A DNA stretch of 64,000 bases. Origin: Burkholderia ambifaria AMMD (GTDB lineage: Bacteria > Pseudomonadota > Gammaproteobacteria > Burkholderiales > Burkholderiaceae). Shown here piece by piece: positions 25,153-35,836 of the stretch. Made by a program: the position numbers and the translations under genes. Position 1 is the stretch's first letter. The number at the start of each line of letters is the position of its first letter. A model generated the notes under the pieces. It was not told the DNA's origin. It saw nothing but the letters and a program-made list of their open reading frames with translations, and made no database searches. The DNA lies in contig NC_008390.1 in assembly GCF_000203915.1 (NCBI RefSeq), forward strand, positions 434,001 through 498,000, in the 5' to 3' direction.

Positions 25153-26751
25153 GTGAAGAGTTCTATTCAACGGAACATCGGCCCGTTTGCACTGATGCTG
25201 ACGGGCCTGGGTTCGATTATCGGCTCGGGCTGGCTGTTCGGCGCCTGGAAGGCCGCGAAGATCGCCGGTCCGGCGGCGATCTGCGCATGGATCATCGGCG
25301 CGGTCGTGATTCTCGCGATTGCCCTCACGTACGCCGAACTGGGCGCGATGTTCCCCGAGTCCGGCGGCATGGTGCGCTATGCGCGCTACTCGCACGGTTC
25401 GCTGGTGGGCTTCATCAGCGCATGGGCGAACTGGATCGCGATCGTCTCGGTGATTCCGATCGAGGCGGAAGCGTCGATCCAGTACATGAGCACGTGGCCG
25501 TATCCATGGGCGCACGCGTTGTTCGTGAACGGCGAGTTGACGACACCAGGCCTGCTGCTGTCGGCCGTGCTGGTGGTCATCTATTTCATGCTGAACTACT
25601 GGGGCGTCAAGGCCTTCGCGCGGGCAAACACCGCGATCACTATCTTCAAGTTCCTGATCCCCGGCCTCACGATCCTCGGCCTGATGCTCGCGAGCTTCCA
25701 CTCGGAGAACCTCGGCACCGCATCGAACGCGAGCTTCGCGCCGTACGGCTGGTCGGCCGTGCTGACCGCGGTCTCGACGAGCGGCATCGTGTTCGCGTTC
25801 AACGGCTTCCAGAGCCCGGTGAACCTGGCCGGCGAAGCGCGCGATCCGTCGCGCAGCGTGCCGTTCGCGGTGATCACGTCGATCCTGCTCGCACTCGTGA
25901 TCTATGTGCTGCTGCAGATGGCCTACATCGGCTCGGTGAATCCGGTCGACGTCGCGAAGGGCTGGGAGCACTTCAACTTCTCGTCGCCGTTCGCGGAACT
26001 CGCGATCGCGCTGAACCTGAACTGGCTCGCGATCCTGCTGTATGTCGACGCGTTCGTCAGCCCGAGCGGTACCGGCACGACCTACATGGCGACGACCACC
26101 CGGATGATCTACGCGATGGAGCGCAACAACACGATGCCGAAGATGTTCGGCAACGTGCACCCCATCTACGGCGTGCCGCGCCAGGCGATGTGGTTCAACC
26201 TGCTCGTGTCGTTCGTCTTCCTGTTCTTCTTCCGCGGCTGGAGCTCGCTCGCGGCGGTGATCTCGGTGGCGACGGTGATTTCGTACCTGACCGGCCCGAT
26301 CAGCCTGATGGCGTTGCGCCGCGCGGCGACCGACATCGAGCGTCCGCTGTCGATTCCGCTGATGAAGCTGATCGCGCCGTTCGCGTTCGTCTGCGCGTCG
26401 TTGATCCTGTACTGGGCGAAGTGGCCGCTGACCGGCGAAATCATCCTGCTGATGATCGTCGCGCTGCCGGTGTACTTCTTCTTCCAGGCCAAGTCCGGCT
26501 GGAGCGGCTGGGGCGCCGACCTGAAGGCCGCATGGTGGCTGGTCGCGTACCTGCCGACGATGGCCGTGCTGTCGCTGATCGGCAGCAAGGAGTTCGGCGG
26601 CCATGGTCTGATGCCGTACGGCTGGGACATGGTGATCGTCGCGGCGATCTCGCTGGTGTTCTACTTCTGGGGCGTGAACACGGGCTACCGGACGCAATAT
26701 CTCGACGAGCGCGAAGCGCACGACGAGATCCTCGAAGGGGTCGGTGTCTGA
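25153..26751 (+). CDS. APC-family amino acid permease, YveA (aspartate:proton symporter)-like
   Basis: A 532-residue protein with about 12-14 membrane helices. It opens with the APC signature GLGSIIGSGWLFGAWKAAKIAG and has ALTYAELGAMFPESGGMVRY in helix 2-3. Overall layout and several segments (LNYWGVKAFARAN, HPIYGVPRQAMW) resemble B. subtilis YveA, an L-aspartate:H+ symporter. The start is GTG, preceded by GGAGAGG; the overlapping ATG at 25151 is out of frame. A strong terminator follows. Substrate is by similarity only. Confidence 0.85.
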   Translation: MKSSIQRNIGPFALMLTGLGSIIGSGWLFGAWKAAKIAGPAAICAWIIGAVVILAIALTYAELGAMFPESGGMVRYARYSHGSLVGFISAWANWIAIVSVIPIEAEASIQYMSTWPYPWAHALFVNGELTTPGLLLSAVLVVIYFMLNYWGVKAFARANTAITIFKFLIPGLTILGLMLASFHSENLGTASNASFAPYGWSAVLTAVSTSGIVFAFNGFQSPVNLAGEARDPSRSVPFAVITSILLALVIYVLLQMAYIGSVNPVDVAKGWEHFNFSSPFAELAIALNLNWLAILLYVDAFVSPSGTGTTYMATTTRMIYAMERNNTMPKMFGNVHPIYGVPRQAMWFNLLVSFVFLFFFRGWSSLAAVISVATVISYLTGPISLMALRRAATDIERPLSIPLMKLIAPFAFVCASLILYWAKWPLTGEIILLMIVALPVYFFFQAKSGWSGWGADLKAAWWLVAYLPTMAVLSLIGSKEFGGHGLMPYGWDMVIVAAISLVFYFWGVNTGYRTQYLDEREAHDEILEGVGV

Positions 26752-26795
26752 GGCCTGACCTGCCACCGGAATCGGCGGTGGCGGAAAGCGCATAA

Positions 26796-26829
26796 AAGCC
26801 CGTCCGAGCGATGCTCGGGCGGGCTTTTT
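26796..26829 (+). terminator. Terminator after the permease gene
   Basis: A 14-bp stem with one G-T pair (AAGCCCGTCCGAGC / GCTCGGGCGGGCTT), loop GAT, followed by T5. Confidence 0.9.
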
Positions 26830-26865
26830 GTTTGGGGCGCGCCGGTTGTGCCGGTTCCGTTGGAC

Positions 26866-27657
26866 TCAGGCGGCCGCGCTCGAGAACACGTAGTTCGTCA
26901 TCGCGAGCACGCGTTGATACGTGCCGAGCGACTGGATGCCGAGCCGGTAATCGTCGTCGGCCGCACCCAGCGCGGTGAACACCGGCAGCAGGTGCTCGTC
27001 GGTCGGATGCATCAGCGCCGCGTGCGGCGCCTGGCGGCGATAGTCGAGCAGCGCGTCGACATCGCGCGCGGCGAGCTTCGCCTCGAACCAGTCGGTGAAC
27101 TCCGCGACGCGCGGGTCCGCATCCTCGGGCGCCGCGCCGAAATCCGCGGCGCGCAGGTTGTGCGTGATCTGACCCGAGCCGATCACCATCACGCCTTCGT
27201 CGCGCAGCGGCCGCAGCGCGCGACCGAGCGCGAAGTGATGGGCGGCGTCCGCGCGCGGCTGAATCGACAATTGCGCGACCGGCACGTCGGCTTCCGGGAA
27301 CATCAGCAGCATCGGCACCCACGCGCCGTGATCGAGGCCGTGCTCGGTCGTCGCGGTCGCGATGCCGGCCGCATTTAGCAGCGCGGCCGCCCGCTCGGCG
27401 ACCTCGGGCGCGCCCGGGGCCGGATAGCGGATCTCGTACAGCGCACGCGGGAAGCCATGGAAGTCGTGGATCGTTTCAGGATGCGCGGCCACGCTCGCGA
27501 CCGGCTGCTGCGTGCCCCAGTGGGCGGACAGCATCAGCACCGCGCGCGGGCGCGGCAATTCGGCACCGAGGTGCGTGAACGCGCCGGACGGCAGCGTCGG
27601 GTCGATCGGCAGCGTCGGCGCGCCGTGGGACAGGTAAAGCGAAGGCAAGCGGTTCAT
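26866..27657 (-). CDS. LigB/DODA-type extradiol dioxygenase (YgiD-like)
   Basis: A 263-residue protein of the 4,5-DOPA dioxygenase class. Metal-site and neighbouring motifs are visible: YLSHGAP (about 8-14), LSAHWG (about 43-48), TEHGLDHGAWVPM (about 103-115) and HPTDEHLLP near residue 220. E. coli YgiD and plant DODA open DOPA or other catechols using a metal ion; the natural substrate in bacteria is often unknown. It is convergent with the permease, their ends separated by the permease terminator. Confidence 0.88.
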   Translation of the reverse strand: MNRLPSLYLSHGAPTLPIDPTLPSGAFTHLGAELPRPRAVLMLSAHWGTQQPVASVAAHPETIHDFHGFPRALYEIRYPAPGAPEVAERAAALLNAAGIATATTEHGLDHGAWVPMLLMFPEADVPVAQLSIQPRADAAHHFALGRALRPLRDEGVMVIGSGQITHNLRAADFGAAPEDADPRVAEFTDWFEAKLAARDVDALLDYRRQAPHAALMHPTDEHLLPVFTALGAADDDYRLGIQSLGTYQRVLAMTNYVFSSAAA

Positions 27658-27878
27658 GGTGGGGAGCCTGCAAAAGGGTTTGCCTCTGACTATAGGCGCG
27701 CACCACGTATTGATAAATTAGCCGCGAGGAATTTAATTGAATCGTGCTGGTTGTTAATGCGGGTGCTTCCGCGTGCGCAAGGGTAGGCGGGAGCTTGGAG
27801 TGGCTGGATCGAGCCGGGAAGCCGGCTGAATCGGCGAAGATGCATGAGGAACGGCGCACAAGCGCCAAGTCGAGCCGC

Positions 27879-28475
27879 TTACTGCGCGGGCCGGATGCCG
27901 GCCCACGGCGTCGTCATCGGTGCACTGAGCGCGAACAGGTCGAGGACGCGCGTGACGGTCTGGTCGACGAGTTCCTCGATCGTCTTCGGCATCGCGTAGA
28001 ACGCGGGCAGCGGCGGGAACACGATGCCGCCCATTTCGGTCACGGCGGTCATGTTGCGCAGATGCGCGAGGTTGAACGGCGTTTCGCGCACCATCAGCAC
28101 GAGACGGCGGCGTTCCTTCAGCGTGACGTCGGCCGCGCGCGTGATCAGATTGTCCGACAGCCCGTGCGCGACGCTCGCAAGCGTCTTCATCGAGCAGGGT
28201 GCGATCACCATTCCGTCGGTCGCGAACGAGCCCGACGCGATCGTCGCGCCGACATCGCGCACCGAATGCACGACATCCGCACGGCTTTCGACCTCGGCCT
28301 TTGTCAGCTTCAGTTCATGCTGGATATTGAGCCAGCCGGCGTTCGAAACGAGCAGATGCGTTTCGACGCCGCCGGCGGCGCGCAGCAATTCGAGCAGCCG
28401 CACGCCGTAGACCGCGCCGGTGGCGCCGGTGATCGCAACGATCAGCCGGCGTGGCGGCGCGCTGGGAGATGCCAT
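27879..28475 (-). CDS. ubiX: Flavin prenyltransferase UbiX
   Basis: A 198-residue UbiX protein: N-terminal IVAITGATGAVYGVRLLELL binds the flavin phosphate, APCSMKTLASVAHGLSDNLI is the family core, and RETPFNLAHLRNM lies near the dimethylallyl site. UbiX makes prenylated FMN for UbiD decarboxylases in ubiquinone synthesis and aromatic acid metabolism. It follows grxD at 13 nt, so the two are likely cotranscribed. No ubiD is in the window. Confidence 0.95.
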   Translation of the reverse strand: MASPSAPPRRLIVAITGATGAVYGVRLLELLRAAGGVETHLLVSNAGWLNIQHELKLTKAEVESRADVVHSVRDVGATIASGSFATDGMVIAPCSMKTLASVAHGLSDNLITRAADVTLKERRRLVLMVRETPFNLAHLRNMTAVTEMGGIVFPPLPAFYAMPKTIEELVDQTVTRVLDLFALSAPMTTPWAGIRPAQ

Positions 28476-28488
28476 CGGGAAGGGGACG

Positions 28489-28800
28489 TTACGCGGCGGC
28501 GAACAATTGCTGCAGTTCGCCCGACTGGTACATCTCCATCATGATGTCCGAGCCGCCGACGAATTCACCCTTCACGTACAGCTGCGGGATGGTCGGCCAG
28601 TTCGAGAATTCCTTGATGCCCTGGCGGATTTCGTCGTCTTCCAGCACGTTGACCGTCTTGAACTGGTCGACGCCGCAGGCTTTCAGCACCTGCACGGCGC
28701 GGCCCGAGAAGCCGCACATCGGGAATTGCGCGTTGCCCTTCATGAAGAGCACGACCTGGTTTTCGTCGACGATTTGCTTGATACGTTGTTGGGTGTCCAT
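28489..28800 (-). CDS. grxD: Monothiol glutaredoxin, Grx4 type
   Basis: A 103-residue CGFS-type glutaredoxin. The active site is [10 protein letters not shown] with C29, and the glutathione-binding [17 protein letters not shown] is complete. These proteins carry glutathione-ligated [2Fe-2S] clusters and pass them to targets, working with BolA. It lies between prmC (67 bp upstream) and ubiX (13 bp downstream) on the same strand. The length is standard. Confidence 0.97.
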   Translation of the reverse strand: MDTQQRIKQIVDENQVVLFMKGNAQFPMCGFSGRAVQVLKACGVDQFKTVNVLEDDEIRQGIKEFSNWPTIPQLYVKGEFVGGSDIMMEMYQSGELQQLFAAA

Positions 28801-28867
28801 GACTGACCTTGCGTTTGCGGGGCGTTAGATCGAAATGATAGCGGATTTCAACCGGGCGGGCCGGCCA

Positions 28868-29710
28868 TCAGCCGGGCCGGCGGCCGCCGGTCGTGCGTTC
28901 GATCGCGGCCAGATCGGCGAGCGATTCGACCGCGACGAAGCCGCGCGACACGAGTAGCGCGCGCACGGCTTCGGCCTGGTCGTAGCCATGCTCGATCCAG
29001 AGCGTGCCGCCCGGTTTCAGGAAAGCGCCGGCGCCTGCGACGATCGTGCGGATCGCGCTCAGGCCGTCGGCGTCGTCGGTGAGCGCGCCGCGCGGCTCGA
29101 AACGCAGGTCGCCCTGCGCGAGGTGCGGATCGTGCTGCGCGATGTACGGTGGGTTGCTGACGATCGTGTCGAACGCGAGCGCCGGATCGAGCGCCGCATA
29201 CCAGTCGCTCTGCAGCCAGTGCAGCGGGCCGCCGGGGCGGCGCGCGTCGAGCAGCTTGTCCGCGTTGCGCCGGGCGACGTCGAGCGCGGCCGGCGACCGG
29301 TCGAGCGCCCATACGCGTGCGTCGGGCCGTTCCGCGGCGATCGACACGGCGATCGCGCCGCTGCCGGTGCCGAGATCGAGCACGGCCGGATGCGGCCGAC
29401 CGTCGATCGCGTCGAGCGCGGCTTCGACGAGCAGTTCGGTTTCCGGGCGCGGAATCAGCACGTCGGGCGTCACATCGAACGGCCGGCCGAAGAATTCGCG
29501 CATCCCGACGAGCTGCGCGACCGGCTCGCCGGCCACGCGGCGCGCTTCGAGCGCGCGGTAGCGCTCGATCGACGCGGGCTCGAGCGGGGCGTCGCCGCGC
29601 GTGATCAGCTGCGTGCGGGTCCAGCCGAGCGCGTGCGCGAGCAGCACGCGCGCATCGACCGCGTCGAGCGGCGACGCGCGCAGCAGATCGTCGGCGGTGG
29701 TGTCGGGCAT
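28868..29710 (-). CDS. prmC: Release factor glutamine methyltransferase PrmC (HemK)
   Basis: A 280-residue protein with the N-terminal helical domain (about 1-85), SAM motif LDLGTGSGAIAVSIA (from 111) and catalytic NPPYI (186-190). PrmC methylates the glutamine of the GGQ motif in RF1 and RF2. Its target gene prfA lies immediately upstream, 7 bp away, so enzyme and substrate are made from one transcript. It ends in TTGGRRPG, slightly variable but complete. Confidence 0.97.
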   Translation of the reverse strand: MPDTTADDLLRASPLDAVDARVLLAHALGWTRTQLITRGDAPLEPASIERYRALEARRVAGEPVAQLVGMREFFGRPFDVTPDVLIPRPETELLVEAALDAIDGRPHPAVLDLGTGSGAIAVSIAAERPDARVWALDRSPAALDVARRNADKLLDARRPGGPLHWLQSDWYAALDPALAFDTIVSNPPYIAQHDPHLAQGDLRFEPRGALTDDADGLSAIRTIVAGAGAFLKPGGTLWIEHGYDQAEAVRALLVSRGFVAVESLADLAAIERTTGGRRPG

Positions 29711-29717
29711 CGCGGCC

Positions 29718-30800
29718 TCAGTCGGTGTCGCCGAGCGACGCGAGCAGTTCAGCCTGGTGCTCGGTGACGAGCGCGCCGATCAGTTCGTCGAGATCGCCGT
29801 CCATCAGCGCCTCGAGCCGGTACAGCGTCAGGTTGATCCGGTGGTCCGTCATCCGGCCTTGCGGGAAGTTGTACGTGCGGATCCGTTCCGAGCGGTCGCC
29901 CGAGCCGATCAGGCTCTTGCGCGTCGCTGCTTCCTTCGCGTGCTGCTCGTGATACTGCTTGTCCTTGATGCGCGCGGCGAGCACCTTCAGTGCGCGATCC
30001 TTGTTCTTGTGCTGCGAACGGTCGTCCTGGCACTCGACGACGATCCCGGTCGGGATGTGCGTGACGCGCACCGCCGAATCGGTCTTGTTGATGTGCTGGC
30101 CACCCGCGCCCGACGCGCGGAACGTGTCGATCCGCAGGTCGGCCGGATTGATCTCGACCTCGCCGATCTCGTCGGCTTCCGGCATCACCGCGACCGTGCA
30201 GGCGGACGTGTGGATGCGCCCCTGCGTTTCGGTGGCCGGCACGCGTTGCACGCGATGGCCGCCCGACTCGAACTTCAGGCGCGAGTACGCGCCCTGGCCG
30301 GCGATTCGCACGATTACTTCCTTGTAGCCGCCGAGATCCGACGCGCTTTCCGACATCATCTCGACCTGCCAGCGCTGGCGCTCCGCGAAGCGCAGGTACA
30401 TGCGCAGCAGATCGCCTGCGAACAGCGCCGATTCGTCGCCGCCGGCGCCCGCGCGGATTTCGAGGAAGATGTTGCGATCGTCGTTGGGGTCCTTCGGCAG
30501 CAGCATCTTCTGCAATTCGGCTTCGAGACGGACCATGCGCTCACGTGCGCTGCGGATTTCGTCTTCGGCGAAATCGCGCATCGATGCATCGGCGAGCAGT
30601 TCCTGTGCAGCCGTCTCGTCGTTGCGCGACTGGCGCCACAGCGCGTACTGCTCGACGACCGGGCCGAGTTCCGCGTGTTCGCGCGTGAGCCTGCGGTACT
30701 GGTCGAGGTCGGCCGTGACGTTTTCGCGGCTCAACAGGTCGTTCAGTTCGGCCAGCCGGGTAGACAGCTGGTCGAGCTTGCGTTGCATGCTCGTCTTCAT
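29718..30800 (-). CDS. prfA: Peptide chain release factor 1
   Basis: A 360-residue RF1 with the stop-codon-reading PAT tripeptide (188-190, VPATETQG) and the GGQ motif (233-235, [11 protein letters not shown]) that enters the peptidyl transferase centre. It reads UAA and UAG. The start [12 protein letters not shown] is at 30800; an internal ATG at 30788 is less likely. It lies between hemA and prmC, the conserved hemA-prfA-prmC order of proteobacteria. Confidence 0.98.
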   Translation of the reverse strand: MKTSMQRKLDQLSTRLAELNDLLSRENVTADLDQYRRLTREHAELGPVVEQYALWRQSRNDETAAQELLADASMRDFAEDEIRSARERMVRLEAELQKMLLPKDPNDDRNIFLEIRAGAGGDESALFAGDLLRMYLRFAERQRWQVEMMSESASDLGGYKEVIVRIAGQGAYSRLKFESGGHRVQRVPATETQGRIHTSACTVAVMPEADEIGEVEINPADLRIDTFRASGAGGQHINKTDSAVRVTHIPTGIVVECQDDRSQHKNKDRALKVLAARIKDKQYHEQHAKEAATRKSLIGSGDRSERIRTYNFPQGRMTDHRINLTLYRLEALMDGDLDELIGALVTEHQAELLASLGDTD

Positions 30801-30884
30801 GGTGTGGAGCGGCGCTCCCGGGCAAAAGGGGTATTCGGAAAGGATAGGCCGGCTCGCGGCCGGCGGCAGGGCAACCGGGCGGCG

Positions 30885-32198
<1,314 letters not shown>

Positions 32199-32209
32199 TT
32201 AGCCCCATA

Positions 32210-32971
32210 TTATAGCGTTTCGGCGATTTCCTCACTCGCGGCATACCGGGCATCAGCGTGGCGTGGCCTCGAATTTGGGGGCTCGATCGGTACGCGGTCG
32301 AGCTGATAGCCGTAGCCGTAGAGCGGCAGAAGCCGGTAGCCGTGCTCCGGAAGCAGCTGCAGCTTGCTGCGCAGCCGTGACGCATGGGTGTCGAGCGTGC
32401 GCGACTTCATGTCGCGCCGGCGGGCCCAGACGGTTTCGAGGATATGGGCGCGCGACACGGGCCGGGACAGATTCGCGAACAGCAGCTGCGCGAAGCGGAA
32501 CTCCTTCGGCGTGAGTGCGACGACCGCGTCGCCGAAGCGCACGAGGCTGTGGGTCGCATCGAATGCGTATTCTCCGAACATTTCGCGGGAGCGATTCGGC
32601 GGCCGCCGGACGCCGGCGCGCCGACTCAGCGCATTGACCCGTGCAAGCAGCTCGGGCCCGCTCACGGGGCGCACGAGGCAGTCGTCGGCGCCCGCGTGCA
32701 GGCACGACACGACCTCGCTTTCGCGCGGCAACTGCATCACGGCGATGGCCGGCAGCCCGGGCAGGATCGCCTGCGCGCGCGGAATGACTTCCTCCGCGGG
32801 CTGATCGCCGGCCCAGTTGCCGGTGATCAGCATGTCGCAGGTATCGGTGGCGAGCCACTCGAAGAATGCCGCGCTGGACGGAAACGCGTGGCACACATGA
32901 CCGCCGGCGAAGAGCAGGCGGTTCAGGAGCGCAGCATGACGTGCCTCCGGCTCGATCAGGGCGATTCGCAT
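32210..32971 (-). CDS. OmpR-class response regulator with degenerate receiver
   Basis: A 253-residue protein with an N-terminal CheY-like fold (1-120) and a C-terminal winged helix (about 130-230, LTPKEFRFAQLLFANLSRPVSRAHILETVW). By alignment to relatives reading DLLVLDW, the phospho-acceptor Asp is replaced by Gly (DMLITGNW, about residue 51). The conserved Lys is Arg (LVRPVSGPELL) and the conserved Thr/Ser position is not Thr. The acidic pair is E7-P-E9. So it is probably phosphorylation-independent. No sensor kinase gene is adjacent. The ATG at 32971 is preferred, although its ribosome site is weak. Confidence 0.85.
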   Translation of the reverse strand: MRIALIEPEARHAALLNRLLFAGGHVCHAFPSSAAFFEWLATDTCDMLITGNWAGDQPAEEVIPRAQAILPGLPAIAVMQLPRESEVVSCLHAGADDCLVRPVSGPELLARVNALSRRAGVRRPPNRSREMFGEYAFDATHSLVRFGDAVVALTPKEFRFAQLLFANLSRPVSRAHILETVWARRRDMKSRTLDTHASRLRSKLQLLPEHGYRLLPLYGYGYQLDRVPIEPPNSRPRHADARYAASEEIAETL

Positions 32972-33142
32972 GAGGATTTCTTCAATACGGCTGCCGGTGC
33001 GCGCTTGCCATAACGTCGGGTCGGCCCCTACACTCGAATGTTCGCGGCGCCCGGCTGATCTCGGGTTCGATGGATGAATCGATGCTAGCCGCTGGCAACG
33101 TTCACGCCTATGGGACGAATCTGAATTTATAGAAGGCGTCGA

Positions 33143-33418
33143 ATGAACTGGTTTGGAATCCTTGTCCTGGGAGCGGCCGTCGGGCTGTTCGGCCGGTGGC
33201 TGCATCCGATGCGGCGCACGGGCCGGCCGGCATGGTGGATCGTGGTGCTGGTCGGCATCGCGGGGGCCGCCGCCGCGCGCATGGCCGGCAACCTCTCTGG
33301 ACTGTTTTACGATGGCGAAACGCTCGAATGGCCGGTCTGCACCGGCGTCGCGTTCCTCGCCGTAGCCGTGACGGTCGCCCTGTCGGCACGTCGCGAAAGC
33401 GCTCAGGTGAAATCATGA
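33143..33418 (+). CDS. Small three-helix membrane protein
   Basis: A 91-residue protein with three hydrophobic segments (about 4-20, 29-47, 65-82) and a short charged tail. Size and Gly/Ala-rich helices resemble transglycosylase-associated (GlsB/YeaQ-like) small proteins, but I cannot confirm the family. Its stop overlaps the next ATG as ATGA (33415-33418), so it is translationally coupled to the aminopeptidase P gene. Confidence 0.72.
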   Translation: MNWFGILVLGAAVGLFGRWLHPMRRTGRPAWWIVVLVGIAGAAAARMAGNLSGLFYDGETLEWPVCTGVAFLAVAVTVALSARRESAQVKS

Positions 33419-35229
33419 ATGCCCGTCTCCCCGAAGTCTCGCCGGTGCCGGCCCGCCTCGCGCTGCTGCGCGGCGCGATGGTCCGCGAGGATCTGGCCGC
33501 CTATCTCGTGCCGTCCGCCGATCCGCACCTGTCCGAGTACCTGCCCGAGCGCTGGCAGGCGCGCCGCTGGCTGTCCGGTTTCACGGGCTCGGTCGGCACG
33601 CTGGTCGTGACCGCCGATTTCGCGGGCTTGTGGGTCGACAGCCGTTACTGGGTGCAGGCCGAGGCCGAACTCGCCGGCACGGGCGTCCAGCTGATGAAGA
33701 TGACGGGCGGCCAGCAGAGCGCACCCCACGTCGACTGGCTCGCGCAGAACGTGCCGGCCGGTGCGACGGTCGGCGTCGACGGCGCCGTGCTCGGCGTCAC
33801 GGCGGCACGCGCGCTGACGGCCGCGCTGAGCGCGCGCGGCATCGCGCTGCGCACCGACCTCGACCTGCTCGACGCGATCTGGCCGGAGCGCCCGGGGCTG
33901 CCGGGTGACGCGGTGTTCGAGCATCTCGCGCCGCAGGCCGACACGACGCGCGCGAGCAAGCTCGCCGAAGTGCGCCGCGCGATGCACGCGCAGGGCGCGC
34001 AATGGCATTTCGTGTCGACGCTCGACGATCTCGCGTGGCTGTTCAACCTGCGCGGCGCCGACGTCAACTTCAACCCCGTGTTCGTCGCGCACGCGCTGAT
34101 CGGTGCCGATCGCGCGACGCTGTTCGTCGCCGACGGCAAGGTGTCGCCGGCGCTGGCCGCGTCGCTCGCGCGGGACGGTGTCGAGGTCCGCGCATACGAT
34201 GCAGTGCACGCGTCGCTCGCGGCGCTGCCCGACGGCGCGACGCTGCTGATCGATCCGCGCCGTGTGACGTTCGGCACGCTCGAGGCCGTGCCGGCCGGCG
34301 TGAAGCTGATCGAGGCGGTGAACCCGTCGACGTTCGCGAAGTCGCGCAAGACATCCGCCGAGATCGAGCACGTGCGCGTGACGATGGAGCACGACGGCGC
34401 CGCGCTTGCCGAATTCTTCGCGTGGTTCGAGCAGGCGGTGAACCGCGAGACCGTCACCGAGCTGACGATCGACGAGAAGCTAACGGCCGCGCGCGCACGG
34501 CGCCCCGGCTACGTGTCGCCGAGCTTCGCCACGATCGCCGGCTTCAACGCGAACGGCGCGATGCCGCACTATCGTGCAACGCCCGAGTCGCACGCGACGA
34601 TCGCCGGTGACGGCCTGCTGCTCGTCGATTCGGGCGGCCAGTACACGACCGGCACCACCGACATCACGCGCGTCGTGCCGGTCGGCACGCTCAGCGACCT
34701 GCAGCGACGCGATTTCACGATCGTGCTGAGGTCGATGATGGCGCTGTCGCGCGCACGCTTTCCGCGCGGCATCCGCTCGCCGATGCTCGATGCGATCGCG
34801 CGCGCGCCGATGTGGGCGGCCGGGCTCGACTACGGCCACGGCACCGGCCACGGCGTCGGCTACTTCCTGAACGTGCACGAGGGCCCGCAGGTCATCTCGC
34901 ACTACGCGCCGGCTGAGCCGCACACGGCGATGGAAGAAGGGATGATCACGTCGATCGAGCCGGGCGTGTATCGGCCCGGCAAATGGGGCATCCGGATCGA
35001 GAACCTGGTCGTGAACCGCGCGGGCGGGCAGACCGAGTTCGGCGACTTCCTCGCGTTCGAGACGCTCACGTTGTGCCCGATCGACACGCGCTGCGTGCTC
35101 GTCGAGATGCTGCATGAAGAAGAGCGCGCGTGGCTGAACGCGTATCACGCGACCGTCCGCGAGCGTGTCGGCCGGCACGTGAGCGGCGACGCGAAGGCGT
35201 GGCTCGACGCGCGCACGCAGCCGATCTGA
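33415..35229 (+). CDS. Aminopeptidase P family (M24B) metallopeptidase
   Basis: A 604-residue protein of the long, three-domain Xaa-Pro aminopeptidase class: two creatinase-like N-terminal domains and a C-terminal pita-bread domain. The metal ligands are in place: two Asp in LVDSGGQYTTGTTDITR, His in GHGTGHGVGYFLNVHEGP, Glu in TSIEPGVYRPG and Glu in IRIENLV. It removes N-terminal residues preceding proline, in the cytoplasm. The start at 33415 replaces a longer reading from 33196 that would run inside the upstream gene. It is followed, 55 bp on, by an isochorismatase-like gene. Confidence 0.93.
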   Translation: MNARLPEVSPVPARLALLRGAMVREDLAAYLVPSADPHLSEYLPERWQARRWLSGFTGSVGTLVVTADFAGLWVDSRYWVQAEAELAGTGVQLMKMTGGQQSAPHVDWLAQNVPAGATVGVDGAVLGVTAARALTAALSARGIALRTDLDLLDAIWPERPGLPGDAVFEHLAPQADTTRASKLAEVRRAMHAQGAQWHFVSTLDDLAWLFNLRGADVNFNPVFVAHALIGADRATLFVADGKVSPALAASLARDGVEVRAYDAVHASLAALPDGATLLIDPRRVTFGTLEAVPAGVKLIEAVNPSTFAKSRKTSAEIEHVRVTMEHDGAALAEFFAWFEQAVNRETVTELTIDEKLTAARARRPGYVSPSFATIAGFNANGAMPHYRATPESHATIAGDGLLLVDSGGQYTTGTTDITRVVPVGTLSDLQRRDFTIVLRSMMALSRARFPRGIRSPMLDAIARAPMWAAGLDYGHGTGHGVGYFLNVHEGPQVISHYAPAEPHTAMEEGMITSIEPGVYRPGKWGIRIENLVVNRAGGQTEFGDFLAFETLTLCPIDTRCVLVEMLHEEERAWLNAYHATVRERVGRHVSGDAKAWLDARTQPI

Positions 35230-35284
35230 CGCAATACGCGATACCGGCCGCACGACGGCCGGACCTTGACCGAGAGGGCAACCG

Positions 35285-35836
35285 ATGGCAGACACCGCAG
35301 TGATCGTGATCGACATGCAGCGCGGGCTGGTGCAGCGGGCGCGGCCCGCGTACCGGCTCGACGACGTCGTAACGGGCATCAACCGGCTGACGGCAGCGGC
35401 GCGCGCGGCCAACGCGCCCGTGTGCTTCGTGCAGCACGACGGCGATGCGGACGACGACATCGTGCCCGGCACGCCCGGCTGGGAACTGCATGAGGACTTG
35501 ATCGTCGGAGGCGCCGACTGGCGCATCCGCAAGCAGGTGAGCGATTCGTTCCACGACACGCCGCTCGCCGCGCAGCTCGACAGCCACGGTGTCCGTTCGG
35601 TGCTGATCTGCGGCTATGCGACCGAGTTCTGCGTCGATTCGGCCGCCCGCCGCGCGGCACTGCTCGGCTACCGGACGACCGTCGTCTCCGATCTGCACAC
35701 GACGAACGAGCGCACGCACCTGTCGGCCGCGCAGATCGTCGCGCATCATCACTTCGTGTGGGAAAACAATACGCTGTCGGGTAACGCGGTGCGGCCGCGT
35801 CCGCTCGCGGACGTGCTTGCAACGGAGTTCGCATGA
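35285..35836 (+). CDS. Isochorismatase-family cysteine hydrolase
   Basis: A 183-residue protein with the Asp-Lys-Cys triad of the family: D10 in VIVIDMQRG, Lys in RIRKQVSDSF (about residue 82), and Cys in GYATEFCVDSAARRA (about residue 118). Members include nicotinamidases and amidohydrolases; the substrate cannot be told. A ribosome site GAGAGGG precedes the ATG, and the stop overlaps the following HAD gene start (35833-35836, ATGA). Confidence 0.9.
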   Translation: MADTAVIVIDMQRGLVQRARPAYRLDDVVTGINRLTAAARAANAPVCFVQHDGDADDDIVPGTPGWELHEDLIVGGADWRIRKQVSDSFHDTPLAAQLDSHGVRSVLICGYATEFCVDSAARRAALLGYRTTVVSDLHTTNERTHLSAAQIVAHHHFVWENNTLSGNAVRPRPLADVLATEFA

